From assembly GCF_004297875.1 (NCBI RefSeq), contig NZ_SCSK01000010.1, forward strand, positions 1 to 64,000: a stretch of DNA of 64,000 bases, read 5' to 3'. The position numbers were made by a program, and so were the translations under genes. The notes under the pieces are model-generated. The model made no database searches and was not told the DNA's origin. It saw nothing but the letters and a program-made list of their open reading frames with translations. Numbering within the stretch: position 1 is the stretch's first letter; each line of letters starts with the position of its first letter. Positions 8,273 through 18,784 of this stretch are shown here, one piece after another. Source of the stretch: Pandoraea sp. (GTDB lineage Bacteria > Pseudomonadota > Gammaproteobacteria > Burkholderiales > Burkholderiaceae).

Positions 8273-10507
8273 TCATGCTTTCTCCAGATCGAACGGCAGG
8301 GCGCGCAGGCGCTTGCCGGTGAGCGCGGCGATCGCGTTGGCGTAGGCGGGCGCCAAGGCCGGCAGGCCGGGCTCGCCCATGCCGGTGGGCGCTGCGGCCG
8401 ACGGCACCAGATGCACGTCGATGCGAGGCATGTCCGGCATGCGCGCGACGATGTACCGGTCGAAGTTGGATTGGCCGACGATGCCGTCCTTGAGCGTGAT
8501 GGCGGCCCCGGGCAGCGTGGTGCCCAGCCCCATGAGCGCGGCGCCCTGAACCTGCGCCTCCACGGTGAGCGGATTGACGGCAAAGTTGCAGCAAACGCCG
8601 GCAGTGGCGTGCAGCAGCTTCGGTTTGCCATCGACCAGCGTCGCCTCGACCACGTAAGCAACCACCGAGCCGAACGACTCGTGCACCGCGACGCCCCAGG
8701 CATGGCCCTTGGGCAGGGTTTTCGTGCCGTAGCCGGATTTGGCCACGGCGAGTTCCAGCGCGGCCAGGTGGCGCGGATGCTTGTCGCCCAGCAACGCACG
8801 CCGATAGGCGACCGGATCCTGCTTTGCGGCCTGGGCCAGTTCGTCGATCAGTGTCTCCATCACGTAGGCGGTGTGGGTGTTGCCCACCGAGCGCCACCAC
8901 AGAACCGGGACATTGACTTCGGTGTTGTGCACCGATACCTGCAGCGGCAGCGCGTAAGGCGTGTTGGCGAAACCTTCGACCGAAGTGCTGTCGACGCCGT
9001 TCTTCACCGCGAATTTCTCGAAAGGCGTGCCGCTCAGGATCGATTGCCCGACGATGCGGTGGTCCCACCCGAGTACCTGGCCGTGCGCGTCCAGCCCGAT
9101 TTCGGCGCGATGCAGGTACACCGGCCGGTAATAGCCGCCCTGGATGCCGTCCTCGCGGCTCCAGATCAACTTGACCGGCTCATGGCGGCCACGCGCGCGC
9201 CAGCCCTTGGCGACCTGCACGGCTTCCACGGTGTAGTCGGAGGTGGGCACCGCGCGCCGCCCGAAGCCGCCGCCGGCCATCAGCGTATGCAGCTTGACCT
9301 GCTCGGGCTTGAGCCCGAGCACGCGCGCGACCGCTTGCTGGTCGACGGTCTGGAATTGCGTGCCGGCCCAGACCTCGCAGCCATGCTCGCTCAATCGCAC
9401 GGTGCAATTCAGCGGCTCCATCGGCGCGTGCGCCAGATAGGGGAAGGTGAATTCGGCGACGATTTTCCTGGGCGCCGAGGCCAGTTTCGAGAGGTCGCCG
9501 GGGCGCGCCACGGTGCCGGGATTGTTGGCCAGGCTCCGGTATTCGGCCAGCATCGCGTCGGTGTCGGCCGGCGTGAGCCCGGCGTGGCTCCATTCGATCT
9601 TGAGCGCCTCGCGCGCGGTTTTGGCCGGCCAGTAGCCGTCGGCCACCACGGCGATTGCCGTGCCGCCCCGATCGTAGGGGATTTCGAAGATTTCATGCAC
9701 GCCTTTGATCGCTTTTGCGGCGCTCGCATCGAAATGCGCGACCTTGCCGCCAAAGACCGGCGGGCGCGCCAGCACGGCAACTTTCATGTCCGGCAGCTTG
9801 AAATCCATGCCATACATCGGCACGCCGGTGGACTTGGCACGTGCATCGAGTCGCGGCGTGGGCTTGCCCAGCAGGCGGAATTCGCGTGGATCCTTGAGCA
9901 CGACCTCGGCAGGCACCGGCTGGCGTTGCGCGCTGGCCGCCAGCGAACCGTAGCTCGCGCGCTGGCCGTGCGGGCCGATCACCGCGCCGGATTCAGTGTG
10001 GCATTGCGCCGGCTTCACTTTCCAGCGGGCTGCGGCGGCCGATACCAGCATGGCGCGCGCGGTCGCGCCGATCTGGCGGTACTGCAGCCATGAGTGGGCC
10101 ACCGAGCCCGAGCCGCCGGTCATTTGCATGCCGTAGACAGGATCCTTATAGACGTCGGCCGCCGGCGCCAGCTCGCCGCGCACGTGCTGCCAGTCGCAGT
10201 CGAGTTCTTCGGCGATCAGCATCGGCAGGGCGGTTTGCACGCCTTGCCCGAAATCGAGCCGGTTGACCTGGATGGTGACGGTCTCGTCCGGCGCGATATG
10301 GACGAAAGCGGCCGGTGCCAGGCCTTTGGAAGGTGGGCTCGTGGCTGCGGCAGCCGCGCCCTGGCTGCCGGGCAGCACGCTCAATTCGAGCAGGAAGCCG
10401 CCGGCGGCGACGGCGGAAGTCTTGAGGAACGCGCGGCGCGACGCACGGGCTGCGTCGCCGGCATGGGTCTCGGGATCGGCCGGCAGTTGAAAGCGAAATG
10501 GCTGCAT
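8273..10507 (-). CDS. Molybdopterin-binding large subunit, isoquinoline 1-oxidoreductase (IorB) type
   Basis: 744 residues from the ATG at 10507. A twin-arginine signal is plain: SRRAFLK at 23-29 followed by a hydrophobic run. The body shows xanthine-dehydrogenase-family repeats, including AGGGFGRRA, and ends with MGEPGLPALAPAYANAI, whose glutamate is the catalytic base position of molybdenum hydroxylases. The family hydroxylates N-heterocycles or oxidises aldehydes using the molybdopterin cytosine dinucleotide cofactor. The small [2Fe-2S] subunit lies 16 bases upstream. The folded pair is inferred to be exported together by Tat because only this subunit has the signal. Substrate unknown. Confidence 0.9.
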   Translation of the reverse strand: MQPFRFQLPADPETHAGDAARASRRAFLKTSAVAAGGFLLELSVLPGSQGAAAAATSPPSKGLAPAAFVHIAPDETVTIQVNRLDFGQGVQTALPMLIAEELDCDWQHVRGELAPAADVYKDPVYGMQMTGGSGSVAHSWLQYRQIGATARAMLVSAAAARWKVKPAQCHTESGAVIGPHGQRASYGSLAASAQRQPVPAEVVLKDPREFRLLGKPTPRLDARAKSTGVPMYGMDFKLPDMKVAVLARPPVFGGKVAHFDASAAKAIKGVHEIFEIPYDRGGTAIAVVADGYWPAKTAREALKIEWSHAGLTPADTDAMLAEYRSLANNPGTVARPGDLSKLASAPRKIVAEFTFPYLAHAPMEPLNCTVRLSEHGCEVWAGTQFQTVDQQAVARVLGLKPEQVKLHTLMAGGGFGRRAVPTSDYTVEAVQVAKGWRARGRHEPVKLIWSREDGIQGGYYRPVYLHRAEIGLDAHGQVLGWDHRIVGQSILSGTPFEKFAVKNGVDSTSVEGFANTPYALPLQVSVHNTEVNVPVLWWRSVGNTHTAYVMETLIDELAQAAKQDPVAYRRALLGDKHPRHLAALELAVAKSGYGTKTLPKGHAWGVAVHESFGSVVAYVVEATLVDGKPKLLHATAGVCCNFAVNPLTVEAQVQGAALMGLGTTLPGAAITLKDGIVGQSNFDRYIVARMPDMPRIDVHLVPSAAAPTGMGEPGLPALAPAYANAIAALTGKRLRALPFDLEKA

Positions 10508-10523
10508 GAGCGTCTCCTTGAGG

Positions 10524-10982
10524 TCAGGCCAGTGACGCGGCGGCGTCTTTGATGGCGGCGCGAATGCGGGCATAGGTGCCGCAGCGGCAAATATTGCCGG
10601 CCATGGCATTGTCGATGTCGGCATCGCTCGGTTTGCGGTTGCTCTTGAGCAGCGCGGTGGCGCTCATGATCTGACCGCTCTGGCAATAGCCGCATTGCGG
10701 CACGTCATGCTTGACCCAGGCGGTTTGCACGGCATGGCCGACGGGGTCTTCCCCGACGTGTTCGATGGTGGTGATGTGCTTGCCGGCGACCGCCGAGACA
10801 GGCGTCACGCACGAGCGAATCGCCTGGCCTTCGAGGTGGACCGTGCAAGCGCCGCACAGCGCCATGCCGCAGCCGAATTTGGTGCCGGTCATCGACAGGT
10901 TGTCGCGCAAGGTCCAGAGCAGTGGGGTGGCGGGATCGACATCGACCTGAACGGCCCGGCCGTTGAGTTGGAATGAGATCAT
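10524..10982 (-). CDS. [2Fe-2S] small subunit, isoquinoline 1-oxidoreductase (IorA) type
   Basis: 152 residues from the ATG at 10982 (MISFQLNG); the longer open frame upstream is not coding. Four plant-ferredoxin-type cysteines C38, C43, C46 and C58 (CGMALCGAC...C) bind one [2Fe-2S]. The C-terminal helical domain has C97, C100, C132 and C134 (CGYC...CRCG) for the second. It passes electrons from the molybdenum subunit. It has no signal peptide. The usual third, cytochrome c subunit of many periplasmic homologues is not nearby. Confidence 0.93.
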   Translation of the reverse strand: MISFQLNGRAVQVDVDPATPLLWTLRDNLSMTGTKFGCGMALCGACTVHLEGQAIRSCVTPVSAVAGKHITTIEHVGEDPVGHAVQTAWVKHDVPQCGYCQSGQIMSATALLKSNRKPSDADIDNAMAGNICRCGTYARIRAAIKDAAASLA

Positions 10983-11382
10983 GGAGCGCCTCTTGGTGGG
11001 GATGAGCGGCTTACGATACCCCAGCTCGAACGATCTTGCATGCGCCTGAGCGGCGCGCCGCATGTTGCAGTGCGATGCAGTACAATCCGAACATCCGATA
11101 AAAATTTCCCTTATCAGCCGGAAGAAAGAGTTGGGCATGCGCTTCGACCTCCGTACATTCACGTGCTGGCCGGCACGTCCCTGTCGCCGCAACCGGGCTG
11201 CCCGTGCGAGTCTGCACGGCGCTTGCGGCAACTGGCGATCTTGACTATCCAGGATGACGGCCAAGGCGCGCGCAAACGCCGCCATGGCTGCTCGCTCGAA
11301 CGCAACCCGACCTGATTTCCGGCGCGTCCCGTGAGACGCTCGCCGACGGCGTTAATCCCGCCGCAACCACGAGACCGACAAG
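10983..11382. other. Divergent intergenic region upstream of the DUF3683 oxidoreductase
   Basis: 400 bases between divergent genes. A TACAAT hexamer at 11081-11086 is a possible rightward -10 without a good -35; it would give a leader of nearly 300 bases. A 35-codon open frame at 11137-11244 is Arg-rich with a weak ribosome site and is not called. I see no terminator or repeat. Confidence 0.4.
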
Positions 11383-14300
11383 ATGAATGCTCCCCAGCCC
11401 GCCTTCGATCCGCACGATGCCAAACAGGCGGTGGCCGCCATGCCGCCGCGCCTGCGTGAGATTCCGTACAACTACACGTCGTTCTCCGATCGGGAAATCG
11501 TGATTCGCCTGCTGGGCGAGCAGGCCTGGCATATCCTGGACGAGCTGCGCGCGGAACGCCGCACCGGCCGGTCTGCCCGCATGCTGTACGAGGTGCTGGG
11601 CGATATTTGGGTGGTCCGTCGCAATCCGTATCTGCAGGACGATTTGCTCGATAACCCGAAACGCCGGCGCCTGCTGATCGATGCGCTGAACCACCGTCTG
11701 AGCGAAATCGAGAAGCGGCGGCGCGCCGACGTGGCCGAGCACGACGATACTCACGGCCAGGAGCGCGCCAGCCGGGTCGAGCAGCTGACCGCTGCCGCAC
11801 GCCGCGCGGTGGATGCGTTTGCCGCCGAGTTTGCCCAGATGAGCGACTTGCGCCGCCGCGCGCAGCGCGTGCTGGGACGGGTGACCGCACGTGACAACAT
11901 CAAGTTCGACGGTCTGTCGCGCGTCTCGCACGTGACGGACGCGACCGACTGGCGGGTGGAATACCCGTTCGTGGTGCTCACGCCCGACAGCGAGGAGGAA
12001 ATCGCCGCGCTGCTCAAGGGCTGCTTCGAGCTTGGCCTGACCGTGATTCCGCGCGGCGGCGGCACCGGCTACACCGGCGGCGCGATTCCGCTCACGCCGC
12101 TGTCGGCGGTGGTCAATACCGAGAAGCTGGAGATGCTGGGAGCGGTCGAGCTGACTTCGTTGCCCGGCGTCGAGAGCCCTGTGCCGACGATTTTCTCGGG
12201 CGCCGGCGTGGTCACCCGGCGGGTGGCCGACGCGGCCGAGCAGGCCGGCTATGTGTTCGCGGTCGATCCGACCTCGATCGACGCCTCCTGCGTGGGCGGC
12301 AACGTCGCCATGAACGCGGGCGGCAAGAAGGCCGTACTGTGGGGCACGGCGCTGGATAACCTGGCCTGGTGGCGCATGGTCGATCCGGAGGGCAATTGGC
12401 TCGAAGTCACGCGGCTGGAACACAATTGCGGAAAAATTCACGACGTGCCGGTGGCCAGGTTCGAGCTCAAGTGGTTCGACGGCAATCATGCCCCCGGCAT
12501 CAAGCTGCTGCGCAGCGAAATGCTCGAGATCGCGGGGCAGCGCTTTCGCAAGGAAGGGCTCGGCAAGGATGTCACCGATAAATTCCTGGCCGGCCTGCCG
12601 GGCGTTCAGAAGGAAGGCTGCGACGGCCTGATTACCAGCGCGCGCTGGATTTTGCACAAGATGCCGGCGCATACGCGCACGGTCTGTCTCGAGTTTTTCG
12701 GCCAGGCGCGCGAAGCGATCCCGAGCATCGTCGACATCAAGAACTATATGTTCGCCCAGACGCAACAGGGCGGCGCGATTCTGGCGGGGCTTGAGCACCT
12801 CGACGAACGCTATCTGCGCGCGGTCGGATATGCGACCAAGTCAAAGCGTAATGCGTTTCCGAAGATGGTGCTGATCGGCGACATCGTCGGCGACGACGAT
12901 GCTGCCGTGGCGCAGGCCGCCTCGGAGGTGGTGCGCATGGCCAACGGCAAGAGCGGCGAGGGCTTTGTCGCGGTGTCGGCCGAGGCGCGCAAGAAATTCT
13001 GGCTGGACCGCTCGCGCACGGCGGCCATCGCCAAGCATACCAACGCCTTCAAGATCAACGAGGACGTGGTGATTCCGCTCGACCGGATGGGCGAGTATAC
13101 CGACGGTATCGAGCGCATCAATATCGAACTCTCGCTGAAGAACAAGCTCCAGCTGATCGACGCGCTCGAGACGTTCTTCGAGGCGGGCAATCTGCCGCTG
13201 GGCAAGAGCGACGACGCCAATGAGATTCCGTCGGCCGAGTTGCTGGAGGACCGCGTGCAACAGGCGTTGACCCTGTTGCGCGAGGTGCGCGAGCGCTGGC
13301 TGTATCTGCGCGATCATTTCGATGCGCCGCTGGCCGACGCGATTCCGCTGCTCAATCGGCACGGCATTCGCGAGTTGAACATGGTGCTCGGAGAACGCCT
13401 GAAGCGGCAGCCCGCGGCGACGCTGTTCGACATCCTGCAGGACCGCACGGTGCGCATTTCGTGGAAGAGCGAAGTGCGCGGCGAGTTGCGCAAGATTTTC
13501 AATGGCGGCGAGTTCGAGCCGATTCTGGCCGAATGCCAGGCGATTCACAAAAAGGTGCTGCACGGGCGCGTTTTCGTGGCCCTGCACATGCATGCCGGCG
13601 ACGGCAACGTGCATACGAACATCCCCGTCAATTCCGACAATTACGAGATGTTGCAGGATGCGCACCGGGCCGTGGCGCGCATCATGAAGCTGGCGCGCTC
13701 GCTCGACGGCGTGATTTCCGGAGAACATGGCATCGGTATTACCAAGCTCGAATTCCTCACCGATGACGAGATTGCCGAGTTCCGCGTCTACAAGGAGCGC
13801 ATCGATCCCCAAGGGCGCTTCAACAAGGGCAAGCTGCTGCATCTGCCGGAGTTGCCGGCCGATCTTCGCAATGCTTATACCCCGAGCTTCGGCTTGATGG
13901 GTTACGAATCGATCATCATGCAGCAGTCGGATATCGGCGCGATCGCCGATAGCATCAAGGATTGCCTGCGTTGCGGCAAATGCAAGCCGGTGTGCGCTAC
14001 CCACGTGCCGCGCGCCAATCTGCTGTACAGCCCGCGCAACAAGATTCTGGCGACCTCGCTGCTGATCGAGGCGTTCCTCTACGAGGAGCAGACGCGGCGC
14101 GGCGTGTCGATCAAGCATTGGGAAGAATTCAACGACGTGGCAGACCACTGCACCGTGTGCCACAAGTGCGTGACGCCGTGCCCGGTGAAAATCGACTTCG
14201 GCGATGTCTCGATGAACATGCGCAACCTGTTGCGCAAGATGGGCAAGAAGAAATTCAACCCAGGCTCGGCCGCGAGCATGTTCTTTTTGAATGCGACCAA

Positions 14301-15375
14301 TCCCGAGACGATCAACCTGACCCGCAAGGTCATGATCGAATGGGGCTACAAGGCGCAGCGTTTCGGCAATGATTTTCTGAAGAAATTCGCCCGCAAGCAG
14401 ACCGAGCATCCGCCGGCCACGGTCGGCAAGCCGCCGGTGCGGGAGCAGGTGATTCACTTCGTCAACAAGAAGATGCCGGGCAACTTGCCGAAAAAGACCG
14501 CGCGCGCCTTGCTCGATATCGAAGACGACAAGATCGTGCCGATCATTCGCAATCCGAAGACCACCACGGCCGATTCGGAGGCGGTGTTCTATTTCCCGGG
14601 GTGCGGTTCGGAGCGGCTGTTCTCGCAGGTGGGTCTGGCGACGCAGGCGATGCTGTGGCACACCGGCGTGCAGACGGTGCTGCCGCCTGGCTATCTGTGC
14701 TGCGGTTATCCGCAGCGTGGCTCGGGCCAGTTCGACAAGGCCGAGAAGATCGTCACCGACAACCGGGTGCTGTTTCACCGCATGGCCAACACGCTGAACT
14801 ATCTCGATATCAAGACGGTGATCGTCTCGTGCGGCACTTGCTACGATCAGCTGGCCGGCTACGAATTCGAGAAGATCTTCCCTGGTTGCCGGATTCTCGA
14901 TATTCACGAGTACCTGCTCGAGAAGGACGTGCGCCTGCAAGGCGTGGAAGGGGTGCGCTATATGTACCACGATCCCTGCCATACGCCGATCAAGACGATG
15001 GACTCGATCAAGCTGGTCAATCAGTTGATGGGCGCCGAGCAAAATGGCTACCGGATTGCGAAGAATGATCGTTGCTGCGGCGAATCGGGCACGCTGGCGG
15101 TCACGCGGCCGGATATTTCGACGCAGGTGCGGTTTCGCAAGGAAGAGGAAATGCGCCGGGGCGCGGCCAAGCTGCGCGAGGGCAACGGCAGCGACGTGAA
15201 GATTCTGACGAGCTGCCCGTCGTGCCTGCAAGGGCTGTCCCGCTACAGCGAGGATGTCAACGTCGAGGCCGACTACATCGTCGTCGAAATGGCCAAGCAC
15301 GTGCTCGGCGCCAGCTGGCTGGAAAACTACGTGAGTCAGGCAAACAATGGCGGCATCGAGCGCGTGCTGGTGTAG
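11383..15375 (+). CDS. DUF3683 FAD-linked oxidoreductase fused to Fe-S and CCG domains (D-2-hydroxyacid dehydrogenase-like)
   Basis: 1330 residues. Order: an N-terminal DUF3683 region (1-180); a GlcD/D-lactate-dehydrogenase FAD-binding domain (about 190-480, with [12 protein letters not shown]); the FAD-oxidase C-terminal domain (to about 820, with [14 protein letters not shown] and GEHGIGITK); then two 4Fe-4S motifs, [11 protein letters not shown] at 861 and [11 protein letters not shown] at 923. Two CCG cysteine-rich domains of the GlpC/LutA type follow ([10 protein letters not shown]...[11 protein letters not shown] and [10 protein letters not shown]...CCGESGT). The architecture suggests oxidation of a D-2-hydroxyacid such as D-lactate with electrons passed towards quinone. 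The whole electron path is fused in one chain. Substrate is not known from sequence. Confidence 0.88.
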   Translation: MNAPQPAFDPHDAKQAVAAMPPRLREIPYNYTSFSDREIVIRLLGEQAWHILDELRAERRTGRSARMLYEVLGDIWVVRRNPYLQDDLLDNPKRRRLLIDALNHRLSEIEKRRRADVAEHDDTHGQERASRVEQLTAAARRAVDAFAAEFAQMSDLRRRAQRVLGRVTARDNIKFDGLSRVSHVTDATDWRVEYPFVVLTPDSEEEIAALLKGCFELGLTVIPRGGGTGYTGGAIPLTPLSAVVNTEKLEMLGAVELTSLPGVESPVPTIFSGAGVVTRRVADAAEQAGYVFAVDPTSIDASCVGGNVAMNAGGKKAVLWGTALDNLAWWRMVDPEGNWLEVTRLEHNCGKIHDVPVARFELKWFDGNHAPGIKLLRSEMLEIAGQRFRKEGLGKDVTDKFLAGLPGVQKEGCDGLITSARWILHKMPAHTRTVCLEFFGQAREAIPSIVDIKNYMFAQTQQGGAILAGLEHLDERYLRAVGYATKSKRNAFPKMVLIGDIVGDDDAAVAQAASEVVRMANGKSGEGFVAVSAEARKKFWLDRSRTAAIAKHTNAFKINEDVVIPLDRMGEYTDGIERINIELSLKNKLQLIDALETFFEAGNLPLGKSDDANEIPSAELLEDRVQQALTLLREVRERWLYLRDHFDAPLADAIPLLNRHGIRELNMVLGERLKRQPAATLFDILQDRTVRISWKSEVRGELRKIFNGGEFEPILAECQAIHKKVLHGRVFVALHMHAGDGNVHTNIPVNSDNYEMLQDAHRAVARIMKLARSLDGVISGEHGIGITKLEFLTDDEIAEFRVYKERIDPQGRFNKGKLLHLPELPADLRNAYTPSFGLMGYESIIMQQSDIGAIADSIKDCLRCGKCKPVCATHVPRANLLYSPRNKILATSLLIEAFLYEEQTRRGVSIKHWEEFNDVADHCTVCHKCVTPCPVKIDFGDVSMNMRNLLRKMGKKKFNPGSAASMFFLNATNPETINLTRKVMIEWGYKAQRFGNDFLKKFARKQTEHPPATVGKPPVREQVIHFVNKKMPGNLPKKTARALLDIEDDKIVPIIRNPKTTTADSEAVFYFPGCGSERLFSQVGLATQAMLWHTGVQTVLPPGYLCCGYPQRGSGQFDKAEKIVTDNRVLFHRMANTLNYLDIKTVIVSCGTCYDQLAGYEFEKIFPGCRILDIHEYLLEKDVRLQGVEGVRYMYHDPCHTPIKTMDSIKLVNQLMGAEQNGYRIAKNDRCCGESGTLAVTRPDISTQVRFRKEEEMRRGAAKLREGNGSDVKILTSCPSCLQGLSRYSEDVNVEADYIVVEMAKHVLGASWLENYVSQANNGGIERVLV

Positions 15376-15414
15376 GGTTCGCGTGCAGCGGCGCCGAGCG
15401 GCGTAGGTACCCCG

Positions 15415-17070
15415 ATGGATGCGGTGTTGACGTCGCTGATCCTGCTCGTGGCCGTCGGCCTGACGGGCGTGCTGGTCAGCTTTGTGAGGGTACCGGTGCC
15501 TTTGGTGCAGATCGCCGTTGGCGCGGCGCTCGCGTGGCCGGGTTGGGGCCTGCATGTGTCGCTCGATCCGGCCATCTTCTTCCTGCTGTTCATTCCACCG
15601 CTGCTGTTTGTCGACGGCTGGCGCATCCCCAAGCGTGAATTCTGGCGTCTGCGCGTACCGATCTTGACCATGGCACTCGGCCTGGTGCTATTTACCGTGG
15701 CCGGCGTCGGCTGGTTCATTCACTGGCTGCTTCCGGCGACGCCGCTGGCCGTGGCTTTCGCGCTGGCGGCGGTACTCTCGCCCACCGATGCCGTCGCCGT
15801 GTCGGCACTGACCGGCCGACTGACGATGCCCTCGCGCCTGATGCATTTGCTCGAGGGCGAGGCGATGATGAACGACGCATCGGGCCTGGTGGCGTTCAAG
15901 TTTGCGCTGGCCGCCGCTCTCACCGGCGTGTTTTCGTGGCGCGCGGCGACGCTCAGCTTTTTCGTGGTGGCGCTCGGCGGCCTGGCCACCGGCTGGGCGC
16001 TGACCTGGCTCTTTTCCTTTTTGCGGCGGAGATTTTTCTCGATCAACAGCGAGGAGCCCGCCACCGAGATTCTGTTGCTCCTGCTGCTGCCGTTCGCCGC
16101 GTATCTGCTGGCCGAGCATTTCGGCTTCTCCGGCATCTTGGCGGCGGTGGCCGCCGGCATGACGGTCAACTATACCGATTTTCTGACCAGTCGCAGCGCC
16201 ACCCGCGTGATGGGCACGGGCGTTTGGTCGATGCAGGAATTCGTCTTTAACGGCATGATTTTCGTGCTGCTCGGGCTGCAATTGCCGGATATCGTGCGCG
16301 CCGCGGTGCAGCCGGACGGACACCTCGCGACCGTCATGCGTGTCGGGCAACTGCTGTTTTACGTTGTCGCCATCTCGCTGGCGCTGGTGGTTTTGCGCTT
16401 TTGCTGGGTCTTCGTGGCCTGGCGTGCGATCAATTTCTTCGGCCGATTCCGCAATGAGAAGCCGCTGCGAGTGAGTACGCGGATGATCAGCCTGATTTCG
16501 CTGTCCGGTGTGCGCGGCGCGGTGACGCTGGCCGCCGCGCTGTCGGTGCCGCTGACGATGCTCGACGGCAAGCCTTTTCCAGGCCGGGATCTGTTGATTT
16601 TTCTGGCTGCCGGCGTGATCCTGCTGTCGCTGCTGGGCGGCAGTGTCGGTTTGCCATGGCTGTTGCGCGGCATGCGCGCGCGGGACGAGGATCCGCTCCA
16701 GCGCGAGGCGCGCGAGGCCAGGGCGAGTGCCGCCGAGGCGGCGATTCGCGCCATCGACGAGGCGCAGGAAAAGATTGCACTGAGCGGCGACGAGGCCGAC
16801 CGGGCGTTATGCGCGGAAATTGCCGCACGCGTGATGGTGCGCTACCGCGCACGCATGGAGGCAGCCGTCGGCGCCGACGAGACGCGTGCGCACGCGCGGC
16901 GTGTGGTGGATGTCGAGCGGGCGCTGCGGCGCAGCGCCTTGCAGGCCGAGCGCACCGAACTGGCGCGCTTGCGCGTCACGCATCGTATCAATGACGAGAC
17001 CCTGCGCGAGATCCTGCGCGAAATCGACTATGCTGAAATTGCCCTTGGCGCGGGCCGCATCAATCCTTGA
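15415..17070 (+). CDS. CPA1-family Na+/H+ antiporter
   Basis: 551 residues with about 12 hydrophobic segments in the first 410 and a hydrophilic, largely helical C-terminal tail (430-551). Signature stretches are LSPTDAVAVSAL near 122, EGEAMMNDASGLVAF near 144 (the ND pair of the ion-binding site) and SLSGVRGAVTLAAALS near 363. CPA1 members exchange Na+ or K+ for H+ across the inner membrane. It starts 39 bases after the oxidoreductase stop and ends just before the HIT gene, so it may be transcribed with both. Confidence 0.92.
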   Translation: MDAVLTSLILLVAVGLTGVLVSFVRVPVPLVQIAVGAALAWPGWGLHVSLDPAIFFLLFIPPLLFVDGWRIPKREFWRLRVPILTMALGLVLFTVAGVGWFIHWLLPATPLAVAFALAAVLSPTDAVAVSALTGRLTMPSRLMHLLEGEAMMNDASGLVAFKFALAAALTGVFSWRAATLSFFVVALGGLATGWALTWLFSFLRRRFFSINSEEPATEILLLLLLPFAAYLLAEHFGFSGILAAVAAGMTVNYTDFLTSRSATRVMGTGVWSMQEFVFNGMIFVLLGLQLPDIVRAAVQPDGHLATVMRVGQLLFYVVAISLALVVLRFCWVFVAWRAINFFGRFRNEKPLRVSTRMISLISLSGVRGAVTLAAALSVPLTMLDGKPFPGRDLLIFLAAGVILLSLLGGSVGLPWLLRGMRARDEDPLQREAREARASAAEAAIRAIDEAQEKIALSGDEADRALCAEIAARVMVRYRARMEAAVGADETRAHARRVVDVERALRRSALQAERTELARLRVTHRINDETLREILREIDYAEIALGAGRINP

Positions 17071-17084
17071 CCCTGAACCTTTCC

Positions 17085-17528
17085 ATGAAGAATTGTCCCT
17101 TTTGCCAAACTGACGGCGGCGAGCTGCTGTGGCGCGATGCCTCGCTGCGGGTGGTGCTGGCCGACGAAGCCGGTTACCCGGGATTCTGCCGGGTGATCTG
17201 GCATGCCCATGTCGCGGAGATGTCCGATCTGGGCGCCGCCGGGCAGCAACATGTGATGCAGGCGGTGTTCGCGCTCGAGCGAGCCCAGCGCAGGATTTTG
17301 GCCCCCGACAAGGTAAACCTGGCCAGTTTGGGCAATCAGGTGCCCCACGTGCACTGGCACGTAATTCCGCGTTACCGCGATGATGCGCATTTCCCGGGCT
17401 CGGTGTGGAGCACGCCCCAGCGGCAAATCGCGCCGTCGGCGCTGAGCGCGCGGCAGTCCCTGTTGCCGGCGCTGCGCGAAGCGGTCGTGGCAGAATTGCA
17501 GAACACCTTCGGCGGCACGCCGGCGTGA
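17085..17528 (+). CDS. HIT-family nucleotide hydrolase
   Basis: 147 residues from the ATG at 17085 (MKNCPFC). The histidine triad is H88-V-H90-W-H92, the nucleophile motif for hydrolysing or transferring nucleoside phosphates. A CPFC pair at 4-7 suggests zinc binding as in Fhit/Hint-like members. A TTG start at 17067 would overlap the antiporter stop. In Burkholderiales this gene commonly precedes the DUF971/ubiE cluster. Substrate unknown. Confidence 0.88.
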   Translation: MKNCPFCQTDGGELLWRDASLRVVLADEAGYPGFCRVIWHAHVAEMSDLGAAGQQHVMQAVFALERAQRRILAPDKVNLASLGNQVPHVHWHVIPRYRDDAHFPGSVWSTPQRQIAPSALSARQSLLPALREAVVAELQNTFGGTPA

Positions 17529-17572
17529 TACCCTGTCGACCCGGTTTTTGTTGAATACTTGCGGAGCGGCGC

Positions 17573-17968
17573 ATGAGCGGCCTTGAACGAGACACCCCCA
17601 TTCCGGTTTCCCTGACCTTGCATCGCCAGTCGCGTGTGCTGGAGCTGGCCTACGAAGATGGTCACTCGTACCGACTGCCGTTCGAGCTGCTGCGAGTCTA
17701 TTCGCCCTCGGCCGAAGTGCGCGGTCACGGCCCGGGGCAGGAGACGCTGCAAACCGGCAAGCGGGAGGTCGAGATCACCGCACTCGAGCCGGTGGGCAAT
17801 TACGCTGTGAAGCCGGTGTTCTCGGATGGTCACGACACCGGCATCTATTCCTGGGACTACCTGTTCGACCTGTGCGTGCGGCAAGCCGCGCTGTGGCAGG
17901 CATATCTGGATAAACTGGTCGCCGCCGGCGTCGAGCGCGATGCGCCGATGACGGCCGGACGGCACTGA
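17573..17968 (+). CDS. DUF971 (gamma-butyrobetaine hydroxylase-like N-terminal) protein
   Basis: 131 residues made almost entirely of the DUF971 domain ([23 protein letters not shown], then [20 protein letters not shown]). This small beta domain binds zinc in the N-terminal part of gamma-butyrobetaine hydroxylase; the stand-alone bacterial form has no fixed role. The gene is 31 bases upstream of ubiE, an arrangement that suggests a link to ubiquinone or Fe-S metabolism (inference). Confidence 0.85.
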   Translation: MSGLERDTPIPVSLTLHRQSRVLELAYEDGHSYRLPFELLRVYSPSAEVRGHGPGQETLQTGKREVEITALEPVGNYAVKPVFSDGHDTGIYSWDYLFDLCVRQAALWQAYLDKLVAAGVERDAPMTAGRH

Positions 17969-17999
17969 CGCTGCGTGGCGGGGAATTTGGGAGAAGGGC

Positions 18000-18731
18000 A
18001 TGGCACAGACGCATTTTGGATTCAAAACTGTCGACGAAACTCAGAAGGCCGAGAAAGTGGCCGGCGTGTTTCATTCGGTGGCTGCCAAGTACGACGTAAT
18101 GAACGATCTGATGTCGGGCGGCCTGCATCGCGCATGGAAGGCGTTCACGATCGCCCGTGCGGCGGTGCGGCCCGGCTTCAAGGTGCTCGATATCGCCGGC
18201 GGCACCGGCGATCTGGCGCGCGCTTTTGCCAAGCGGGCCGGCCCGACCGGGGAAGTCTGGCTGACCGATATCAACGAATCGATGCTGCGGGTCGGGCGCG
18301 ATCGCCTGATCGATCATGGCGTCGTGACGCCCACGTTGCTGTGCGACGCGGAGAAAATTCCGTTTCCATCGAATTATTTCGATGTCGTCACGGTGGCCTT
18401 TGGCCTGCGCAACATGACGCACAAGGACGCCGCGCTGGCTGAGATGAGACGTGTCATCAAACCGGGCGGCAAAGTCATGGTGCTCGAGTTTTCCAAGGTC
18501 TGGCAACCGCTCGAAAAGGCCTATGACACGTATTCCTTCAAGGTGTTGCCGTGGCTGGGCGAGCGTATCGCCAAGGATGCCGAAAGTTATCGCTACCTGG
18601 CCGAGTCGATTAGGATGCATCCTAATCAAGAAGCGTTGAAAGAAATGATGGAACAAGCAGGGTTGGAGCGGGTCGAATACTTCAATCTAACGGCAGGGGT
18701 GGTGGCACTGCACGTTGGGACGAAATATTGA
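18000..18731 (+). CDS. ubiE: Ubiquinone/menaquinone C-methyltransferase UbiE
   Basis: 243 residues, normal for UbiE/COQ5. It transfers a methyl group from SAM to 2-polyprenyl-6-methoxy-benzoquinol. Motifs: [17 protein letters not shown] near the N-terminus, SAM motif [13 protein letters not shown], and the family signatures [13 protein letters not shown] and [25 protein letters not shown]-like ribosome site upstream (GGGAGAAGGGC). It leads into the Tim44-like gene with little or no gap. Confidence 0.97.
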   Translation: MAQTHFGFKTVDETQKAEKVAGVFHSVAAKYDVMNDLMSGGLHRAWKAFTIARAAVRPGFKVLDIAGGTGDLARAFAKRAGPTGEVWLTDINESMLRVGRDRLIDHGVVTPTLLCDAEKIPFPSNYFDVVTVAFGLRNMTHKDAALAEMRRVIKPGGKVMVLEFSKVWQPLEKAYDTYSFKVLPWLGERIAKDAESYRYLAESIRMHPNQEALKEMMEQAGLERVEYFNLTAGVVALHVGTKY

Positions 18732-18784
18732 CGGCATCGCGCCAAAACGCCATCTATCGACAAGTTATGGAGAAATCGGAGTCT

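Noticed and set aside
8411..10093. 560-codon open frame on the plus strand
   Set aside because: Antisense to the Tat-exported molybdenum subunit.
11062..11244. Short plus-strand frame in the leader of the DUF3683 gene
   Set aside because: Arg/Cys-rich, weak ribosome site, no sign of a leader peptide with regulatory codons.
12841..15555. 904-codon open frame on the minus strand
   Set aside because: Antisense to the DUF3683 oxidoreductase, whose motifs are unmistakable; such long antisense frames are common in GC-rich genes.
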